From the NCBI GenBank assembly GCA_014904985.1, contig MU128946.1, forward strand, positions 21,267-85,266: 64,000 bases of DNA, given 5' to 3'. Origin of the DNA: Hydnum rufescens UP504 (Eukaryota; Basidiomycota; Agaricomycetes; Cantharellales; Hydnaceae). Below, one piece after another: positions 56,392 to 64,000 of the stretch. The position numbers were made by a program, and so were the translations under genes. The notes under the pieces are model-generated. The model did not search any database, was not told the origin of the DNA, and was given only the letters and a program-made list of their open reading frames with translations. Every line of letters begins with the position of its first letter. Positions within the stretch are counted from its first letter, which is position 1.

Positions 56392-57993
56392 TTGACAGTC
56401 ATCAGAGCTCCCAACCCTTCTTCTATAACACAAACCAGGCACATGGGCATCCTGGACATCCTAGGTCAATCGCCCTCATACAAGCTTGTCACTTCTGCAC
56501 AGCCCCTCAGCCTGCTTGCAGCCTTCATCCTGACCTTCTTGCAGCCGATATGCGACATATGGGATGAAAATAAGCAGTCCATTGTAAGAAATGAGTGCCT
56601 GGATGCCCTTCATGCTTTGTGGGACTATGCCTGGGGGCAGGCTGAGGAAAACGAACATGACTCCTGATTTCTAATCCCAGCCTTTGTCAGAGATATTCAC
56701 TACCAGGTTGACATGCCCAACCAGTCCAGGTTTGAAAATCTGTTTAAACCCTGGTACTGTAGTGATGCCCTTCATGCTTGCTACCTTCAAATCACCCATA
56801 TGATAGCAGTACTTTTGGCCTTTTCCAACTACATTGTTGCCCATAAGCTCTTTCTTGGCCCCCACTCCCCATATGAATGCAAGGAGGACCTACTTGTCAT
56901 ATCCTGGTACTTGAGCACCCCAGTTGGATTTGTTTGGGATAAGCCTGCCAACAAACCATAGACTCCCTCCTGTGGAAACAATTGCACACTTACCATCTCT
57001 GTGCCTTTGCCAATTCCAGTCATACTATCCATATGACAGACACCTTGCCTGAGTCCCAACTCATCTTGCTACAGGACAGATATTTTGCAACTGACAAAGC
57101 CAGACTATGAGAGCCACTCATCCTCTGCAAAGACTTTGAAGGGGATCCCCCCACCTTCCCTGGTGAAGACAACAGGGAGGGATACAAATGGGAGGACACA
57201 TTTCTGGGTCCCCCTCCCTGTCTTGACAACTTCAACATTCTGGACAACATGACCAAGCTCCTGTACTCAGCAAAGTATTACAGACCCAATGGTACCTTCA
57301 TGATGGCTGCCAAATGAAAGGCAGAAAATGCTCACCCCATGCCCATCAAGAGCACAAACAAGCCTGCCGGTGTGCAGTTCAATGTACCCATGGCCTCTCC
57401 AACCTGGGATGACAAGCCCCAAGCCACTGAGACCTCTGGTAACACCTCCAGAAGTGACATGGACCCAGACAAATGGTGGGACAACCTGCCTACCCTGCCA
57501 AATCTGCCCATGGTCATGTGCTCCAATCCGACCTGTACTCACTCTAGCCATGAACTGCAGCCAACCTCGCAAGGATGACAATGAGATCCATGCACAGGCT
57601 CCAACCATATCCCAGGAGTGCTTGAAGAGGATCAACACTGGTGCCCTGATGAAGGAGCTTTGCACCAACATAGTGAAACCCCACAACACTCCAGTTCCTC
57701 TTGAAGACAATGATTGCCAGATCATAGAGCATGCCCCCAAGAACTGTCATATGACAACAAGTTCTGATGAGCCTCCCCTCCAAGAGCTCTGGAGCATTAC
57801 CTGCCTCCTGCTTCCAGCCAAATGGATGTCTATTTGTCACACTGACATATTTCTCCCCCTTGCCCACAAATTGTGGGGCATATGCCTTTCACAAATGCCA
57901 CAGATGGCTCCTGGCAGGAGGCCCCCATTATCCAGTTGGGTGCCTGTCCCCCTAGAACTGACTGTCTCCACCCACAAGAGTGAGCAGAATTAG
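56392..57993 (+). pseudogene. Unknown gene of about 530 codons, decayed
   Basis: One frame runs 56392-56961 with a single TGA (56665-56667). It contains PSYKLVTSAQPLSLLAAFIL, FVRDIHYQVDMPNQSRFENL, FKPWYCSDALHACYLQITHM and ECKEDLLVISWYLSTPVGFV. The next frame carries on with LLWKQLHTYHLCAFANSSHT, DTFLGPPPCLDNFNILDNMT and KWWDNLPTLPNLPMV, with TGA at 57108-57110 and 57315-57317. From about 57575 the first frame returns (CLKRINTGALMKELCTNIVK). All three stops are TGA at plausible Arg sites; His/Cys again seem to replace Arg. The layout resembles a retroelement gag or a lineage-specific fungal protein. I recognise no domain. Confidence 0.45.
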
Positions 57994-58717
57994 AGATGGC
58001 CCATGCAGGGACCAGTGGGTCACAATGAAGAGCCATACATTCAGAGGTCTGCCAGGACCAACACAGGAACACATACAATAGCAATGAAGACTTGTACTCT
58101 AACACCTGCTGCAGACCCCCCACCCATCATTAAAACCTTTGCACCACAGGACTGGGGGGCAGTGTTAGTGGTATATAAGCCCAGCTGGTACTTGGCTTTA
58201 CCAACATTCCTAGTTGCTCAATCACAAATGTACTTCATGCTCTCTTATTATCTTCCTTTCTTTTCTATTTTCACAACCAAAGACTGGTGGAAAGCTTCTC
58301 CACAGGAGTTTGGCACTGCCCTGGCTTTAGCTAGTATTTGTCTCCTTTATGTAAGCAGACTCATATAGCTAGCCTGGGTATTACTGAAATGTATCTTTTT
58401 TCCACTCTAAACTGCTGATGGCAGCATGCTGAAACAGCACACTTCCCCTTAAGCATCAGGTGGTCCAGACCATGAACTTGCATTCTACTAAGGAGTCACC
58501 TGACTCATCCATCCATATGAGAAGCTGACATATGGACTCCCATCACCCCACAGGGAACCCGTCTGTCATACCCTCATCCTCATGGGTCCTTACGACTTCC
58601 TCCCAGACCCTATGGCTCCTGAACCTCATGACTGATGGTGTCAAACCCAGCCCAGAACCCCCTCCTCAGGTCTCCAGCCAATTACTACCTAACTCGGCTA
58701 CTCCTGAATTAACACTG
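57994..58717. other. No recognised gene
   Basis: A plus-strand frame (58003-58368) has hydrophobic stretches (YLALPTFLVAQSQMYFMLSY) and could be a membrane fragment. No motif supports a call. Confidence 0.3.
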
Positions 58718-58935
58718 CCTTGGAGGTGTAAGTGCTAAGAAGAGTGCATATGGAAGTTGGGGGCTTGGTAGTGTGGAGGGACATGCACAGGATTCATAAA
58801 CTGATGGATCATGGTTAGTAAGCAGTTGTGTCAGCTTAGTGAGGCTTAGTGATGGGGGCTGTGGGGGCTGTGGAGATGGGCTGTGGAGGCTGTGGAGATG
58901 TGTCATCTTGATGGGCTGTGGTGGCTGTGTGTAGG
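58718..58935 (-). mobile_element. Fragment of LTR-like unit E (copy 4, inverted)
   Basis: The minus strand matches E1 12050-12205: CACTAAGCCTCACTAAGCTGA, then CAACTTCCATATG and TCCAAGGCAGTGT. Both LTR ends are missing. Confidence 0.65.
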
Positions 58936-59781
58936 AAGTCACAGTACTCAGTACTCCTTGCAGTCCCCATGTGCACTCACTGGCATAAATTTCTGGTACT
59001 TGATACTAGCACAGTTGGAATAATTCTTCAAGGTTGACAACCCAGCCCAAAGGCTCCCAGAACACACAATTTTCACCAAACCAACCTGACCCACATGCTC
59101 ACAAGACTTTACAGGCACCCACCAAGCTTCCATGCCCAGCTACACCTGGCTTCCATGCCTAGCTTCCATGCCAACAGCCCCACAGACTTTCACCCTCAAG
59201 CACTCATATACCACAGCAGACCCACAGCAGATCATCCAACCCCTCAGGGACCTCAGACAGACTGATCAGAATATTGCATCCAAGCTGGCAGTGCAGAACA
59301 TGAAACAAAAAATTTACTAAATAGACTGGATGATGATATCCAAGAATGCAAAAACTCCTGGTACTTTGAGAAGATGTGATAGTGGAAAGATTAGATGGAA
59401 GGATGAGCAGAAAATTACTACTAGTGTTCTATACTCACCCCAATCATTACATCACATAGGTGAATCAGCATTTGTCATCTTTGTCATCCTTCTTGTCTTT
59501 ATTGTCTTTGTTGTCTTTGTCATGTTTGTCATATTTGTTGTCTTTGTTGTAGGTGGTCTTGATCCTCAGACTTTGCACCAAATCCAGGGATGGTCAATGT
59601 AGTGGGGATTGCCAACACAGAGACTGATGTGGGGATTGTTGACACAGAGGCTGATGAAGGGATAAGGTTAGTGGAGAAAGGAGGAAATGGTATCCTTTCA
59701 ATACAATGTTCAAGTTCACCAATGGTGTGAGGTCATTCACTTAAACCTAGCCCAGCCTAGCCATGTCAAGCTCATCTACAT
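58936..59781. other. No gene; TTTGTCATC microsatellite at 59465-59555
   Basis: 59465-59555 is a run of TTTGTCATCTTTGTCATCCT-type repeats, giving a spurious Val/Phe-rich peptide. The rest shows only short frames. Confidence 0.5.
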
Positions 59782-60176
59782 TGTTACAAGTTGTACTTGT
59801 AGCCTCTTACATAACCCCATCATGTGACCTCACCTCCATAACAATCACCTTTGTGCTTATTCATCCCCATTGCCTTATTGTACCTCCTCCCTCATTGTCC
59901 TTGATCTCTATCTAAACAGCTACCTCCAGTACCCTAGCTCCTTAGAAAGATCAAGAATATATGTCTGTCCCTGACTCTCTCTTCCTCATCCATTCTCTCT
60001 TGTCTGAAGTCTCTTGGGAATTCAGTTCTTCCACTCTGCTCTTTGCATTCTTGTCTTCTGTGACATTACATAATCACTCACTTTGCAAATTCACTTGTCA
60101 GATATATTAAGGGCTTCCTGTTCCTACTCAGCCTGATTACATAATCACTCCCCCATACTAGGAATGACCCTTAACA
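59782..60176 (+). mobile_element. 395-bp solo LTR (copia-like) with TACAT duplication
   Basis: TGTTACAAG ... CCCTTAACA, flanked by TACAT at 59777-59781 and 60177-60181. Same family as 39380-39779 (shared CTAGCTCCTTAGAA, CAAGAATATATGTCT, ATTCAGTTCT.CCACT, ATTACATAATCACT). Starts with the hairpin TTACAAGT-TGT-ACTTGTAG. Confidence 0.92.
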
Positions 60177-60181
60177 TACAT

Positions 60182-61229
60182 CCACATCCACATCCATCAC
60201 ACCTTTGGATGCTCAACTCATGTGAATGTATAACAGCTGGGGCTCCCTTATGGAGATCAAAAACACAATAGGATGGATGAAACTCCACCTGTACTGCAAG
60301 GAAATCCATCAGCTCATATCAAGATCTGTGGAGGACCCAAGGAGCTTGGGAATGATGGTGGAGGATGCATCTTCTAGATCTGAGATGCACAAATTATATG
60401 ACAGTATGTCTCTTTTCACTTACAGGCACACAGACAATTGATTGATTGTTGATAGTCCTTTGGGAATGCAGGTTGGAGAAGTACACTGATAGTTCTGCTG
60501 GCTTCAGTGTGCCTGGGATGAAAATATTTGTGACCTCATGCATGAATGCTTTCCAGGGGCTCCTCACTTGAGCATGGTAAGATGAGGGAGAATCATCTTG
60601 GGGATATCCATTCCCAAAGAGGAACATCAGGGCAGATTCTCTCCAGGATCTGATGGGGAATACACATATGATTGGTCAATATCTGATCAGTCATTTGCAG
60701 CTTGAGGTGTGTAGAAAGAGGGTATATGTCAGATAATACTGATGACTGTGGAGTATTATGGGAAAAAATTTGCATCTCATCCTAAAGATGGATCTCTTCA
60801 CTCCAAGGCTTGTGAAGCCTTCAGTGCATATTTAACTTGTGTCCTGGGTGATGATGTCACCTGGGCCATCTGAAAAATCAACAGCATAAACAGATTGATG
60901 GTCTGAGAATTCCTCCCTAAGATCAAGCTTGCTTGGGCCCTCCAGAATGACCTCATAAAAGATGGCTCAAAGATGGGAGGGTGTGCATGATATAATGTCT
61001 CCATCATCTTCATCAAACCAGAGAGACCTAAAACAGAGAGAAATATGAACATCCATATGAAGGGAAATATGTTGTGGTCACTCCTGGTGAGTGCACTCTA
61101 CCACTGGTTTGAACCTCTAATAGCCAGTATCCCTAGATATTCTGAAGGATATCCCTGATAAAATCTTGGATTCAATTCTACAGCTTCCACACACCATGTG
61201 TGTAATGCCAGTCTTGGGGCCTGGAGGTC
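60182..61229. other. Coding-like fragments, unassigned
   Basis: Minus-strand pieces (61052-60798: LMKMMETLYHAHPPIFEPSF) and 60627-60394 look protein-like but carry no motif I know. Confidence 0.25.
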
Positions 61230-62002
61230 ATGGATCCCTCTGCTTCAACCAGTATGAACCACAGATGGTTTTGGTTTTCCAACTGCAAGGTCTTCTTCAA
61301 TAATTGGAGATGTTATCCCACCCATTGGATGCTGAGAGGGATTGCTAAGAGGGATTACTACTTTCTTTCACATGAAGAGCATGAATGGATCCCTTGGGGG
61401 ACTCTAAGCTTGGAACTATCATTTGTGTTTGTGCCATTCCCCCTTGCTCCTGCTGTGTGAAATTTGGTGGCCCTGAAGAAATTCAGTTTGATGCTCACCC
61501 CCAGTATCCACCTTCAAGACCCATTCAAGTGCTCAGAGATACAAAGGCATCTTGGGAAAGGTTTCTCTCTCAGTCAGTGATGTGATCAGCAAGGACATTT
61601 AGGGTAACTTTATCTCTCTGTTACCCATGAGTTCTGTTGTTAATGCTTGATTTTTCCCCTAGGATCTATGCAAATTCCAAAGTTGATGAACTGGAACTGA
61701 AAAGTACCATTGAGTCCAGTGATGAAATGGCAATGGATTTTCTCAATGCACTGATGACTGTAATGATCCCCCAGTTCATGTTTGAAGAGCTGCATCATCT
61801 GTCATACACAAGTGGGCTTCCTCCCTCAGGATCTCATGGATATGCCACCCCAGGAGCTGTGGGAAAAAACTATCTTGCATCACAGTATTATGTTCATGAC
61901 CCAAGAACATGTCTTCCAGGGAACATTTTAAACAGGGCACAATACAGTATTAGACAGGCAAGTGTGTGGCTGATACTTAGTTCCATACCCCCTTCCCACT
62001 GA
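61230..62002 (+). pseudogene. Unknown gene with two exons, probably decayed
   Basis: 61230-61460 (WMLRGIAKRDYYFLSHEEHE, WGTLSLELSFVFVPFPLAPA) continues after a one-base shift with GGPEEIQFDAHPQYPPSRPI and VLRDTKASWERFLSQSVM to 61585. A likely intron ends TTTTCCCCTAG before GATCTATGCAAATTC (61662), giving RIYANSKVDELELKSTIESS and then MAMDFLNALMTVMIPQFMFE and the C-terminal part to 62002. Composition looks like a real fungal gene of unknown role. Confidence 0.4.
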
Positions 62003-62239
62003 GATGTGCACATGGCAGACTCTACAGTGGCACTAACCCTCTTTCCCTCACAGGGCCATTGTCATAATGTATACAGACATTTGCTTACAGATCATTGCCC
62101 ACACCTTGACCAGACCTTGGCAAGAACTGGGCTTGGACCTGCCTATTTAAGCCACAAATCTGAGCCAGCCAGCTAGCCTTCTCAGTACTAAATAGAGAAC
62201 AAGTGAATCAAGGGTGCACTGATTTTACTGTGCCCTTGA

Positions 62240-62345
62240 GTGATTCACATATTTCTCTGTCAATTCACATTCAATCCACCCAACAATCTCTGAGAAAGCT
62301 GCTAAAAATCCACACTGAATGATACCAAGAGAAATATAACATAAT
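62240..62345. repeat. Dispersed ~160-bp repeat, one unit
   Basis: TTTCTCTGTCAATTCACATTC ... GAGAAAGCTGCTAAAAATCC ... TGATACCAAG, matching the units at 55255 and 17660. Confidence 0.6.
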
Positions 62346-62784
62346 TGGATAAGAATTACAAATTGTACATCAAGTATGACTCATATCACCTCTATTCCTT
62401 CTCCATTAGAATTTCACATTCATTGAAATCACCAATTTCACCTCTTCACTCCATAGCAATAAAGCATGAGGTTGAGCTGGCCACTCCTCAGTGCCATGTG
62501 GATGGTGGGAAGACCATTAGTGAATTGAATGACTATATTGGGAATGCACCATATATGGCAATATTAGGCCAATAATGAATGTTGACTGGTCATACATGGG
62601 AAAGAGGGTGAATGCCTGGCAATGCCAAGTATGGATTTTGGCACAAATGAAAGTGCTGGGAGTTACTTGAAGTGCTATATTTGGACTGTTTCTTTGGAGC
62701 CTCCCAGATTGGTAAACTGCAGACCTGTTTTCAGGGAACTAGCCCAGGTGTGATGTACAGGCTCCAGAACTCATGATCATAAAC

Positions 62785-63321
62785 CTAGAGAGGCATAATA
62801 AGATTTTTTAGACCTAAGACAATGGTATTAGGATTGCATGTCAATGAAGGAGAACCTACACTGGAACCAACCACAAGGACATGATGGTGAAAAGGCTGGT
62901 TTGACTGTTTCCAAGGGCCATGGTCTTGCCCAAAGTGCTTTGTAGTGTCATTGGTGTACACAAGGATACCCAATGCTGGACAAGATGTGCCCCAAAACAT
63001 CACTGCCAATTCAACAACTGAGGGACAACCTGAAGAACAAGACACCTGGATATTCCATGTTTGATTGCAATGGTGATATCCTCAATGATCACTTTCATCA
63101 TGCTCTTAGCATGATCCTCACTCCAGACTAGTTGATGTTGTATAGAGAGGATGGAGAGCTGCCAGGTTGGATAGCAACCAAGGCAGTGGAATACATGCAG
63201 AAGGCAATGCAAGTGAATGTTCTATTGCTTCTGCTCCTCCACATTGGCAGTGGATCACCCACATGTTCAATGGAGATTTGACTCTTCTCTTGTGGAATGG
63301 GCAGAATTCAAGATGAGGCAT
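62785..63321 (-). pseudogene. Unassigned coding-like remnant
   Basis: One frame reads through 63321-63120 and again 63045-62785, with three stops between; a second frame (63165-63000) fills the gap (WSEDHAKSMMKVIIEDITIA). Two compensating frameshifts would give one protein. Segments include FWGTSCPALGILVYTNDTTK and HHHVLVVGSSVGSPSL. Not recognised. Confidence 0.25.
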
Positions 63322-64000
63322 TTTTATGCTCAGTAATGGGTTGATGTGGATGGTTAGTTATAACAAAGTGAGTGTTCTCTCTTTTCTTTCTGTTCTGATC
63401 TGAGCTCAGGAGTTTCAGGTGAACTCTTCAAGCCAAAAAGAGAAATTCATCCTGAGATTTCCTCACCTTGGGCTTTCATTGCAGTTCCTCTGAGGTATCT
63501 TATTTGCATTTGGCCTATTGAAGAGATATTTTCACAGTCTCTCTGGGGACCTGGGGCATGGGACATCATTCATCATCATATTTTGTATACATGAGAAGGT
63601 TGGGTGCATAAGAGTTCAGACTCAATGCCTGAAAACCTGAGGAGTGAGGCAGTGAAGCATCTGGATGCTGCACTCAGTGTGTTGAAGTGGAGGCATGCAC
63701 AATGTGGGATATCTTGACCCCTTAACTTAACTTGGGTGTGTTGAATGGGGAAGGGGAAGATTGAACTGAGCTAAGTGACATGCAGTTGGGGAAGAAAATG
63801 AGCACTGCACTGGAAATCTATTCCATAGAGGTTGGCCAGGTTGGTACACTCTGTGAACTCAAGATGGCTTGATTCTGGATGTGGTCATGATTGTACCAAA
63901 GCAAGCACCTCCATCTTCTGGCACCAGAGCAGGTATTGAGTGTAAAGGATATCCTTGATCCCAAGGATGTTCCAACTAGGGGTCAGACTGATGCACCAAG
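63322..64000. other. No gene seen
   Basis: Short frames only, no repeat or domain recognised up to the window end. Confidence 0.35.

Noticed and set aside
59330..59602. Membrane protein with a Val/Phe-rich helix
   Set aside because: The hydrophobic part is a TTTGTCATC microsatellite; no conserved flanks.

Overview
The window looks like repeat-dense nuclear DNA of a filamentous basidiomycete, most likely an Agaricomycete. The evidence is: introns of about 58-61 nt that restore reading frames; a KDZ-type transposase; a PIF/Harbinger transposase beside a Myb/SANT-like partner gene; an F-box/LRR-like gene remnant; Ty3/gypsy pol of the type seen in mushrooms; and short CCCTAA (fungal telomere-type) tracts. 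I found no gene that looks like an intact, conserved housekeeping gene. Nearly everything is a transposable element, a satellite, or the ruin of a gene. CpG is scarce over most of the window. Almost every premature stop I could place is TGA, usually where Arg (CGA) would be expected, so methylation/RIP-like CpG-to-TpG decay is the main source of damage.

Layout. 0.2-2.8 kb: a convergent SANT / Harbinger DDE pair, both broken. 4.2-9.6 kb: two decayed minus-strand genes with palindromic TCATC/GATGA satellites. 10.2-12.6 kb: one arm of satellite element A, then a solo-LTR-like unit E1. 13-15.5 kb: F-box/LRR remnant. 16-20 kb: LTR fragment, TTTAGGCATGCCTAAA repeats, coiled-coil gene remnant. 20.7-24.1 kb: a minus-strand gene split by a 1.72-kb element D and by a solo LTR E2, each with target-site duplications. 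25.45-36.2 kb: satellite element F (copy 3) into which a 9.86-kb palindromic element A2 has jumped. 37.6-41.4 kb: two gypsy pol remnants, one split by a 697-bp palindromic element (9-bp duplication), the other by a 400-bp solo LTR (5-bp duplication). 40.77-49.88 kb: a 4.1-kb near-tandem duplication carrying RT, the KDZ C-terminus and F. 49.9-52.4 kb: the rest of the KDZ transposase. 52.4-64 kb: tandem repeats, a decayed unknown gene of about 530 codons, another solo LTR with 5-bp duplication, and unknown decayed coding fragments.

The main discovery candidate is a group of satellite-filled transposons (families A, D, F; possibly two more) sharing one plan. The end has a CAG..CAGG head, then 10-13 bp self-complementary stems around a loop, and then a long minisatellite, often with a palindromic core (ACTCATGAGT in A, AGCAGCTGCT in D). 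The whole element tends to be a giant inverted repeat. The stems differ between families yet stay paired. Three insertions have identifiable 7-8 bp target-site duplications, and removing the element restores an open frame in two of them. Who moves them is unknown. KDZ or hAT transposases are candidates because both families make 8-bp duplications, and one copy sits inside a KDZ gene.

Two 25-N gaps (30408-30432, 49203-49227) lie in inverted repeats, and the duplicated copies differ mainly by one-base indels, so parts of 25-50 kb may be mis-assembled. All assignments are by eye; no database search was run.
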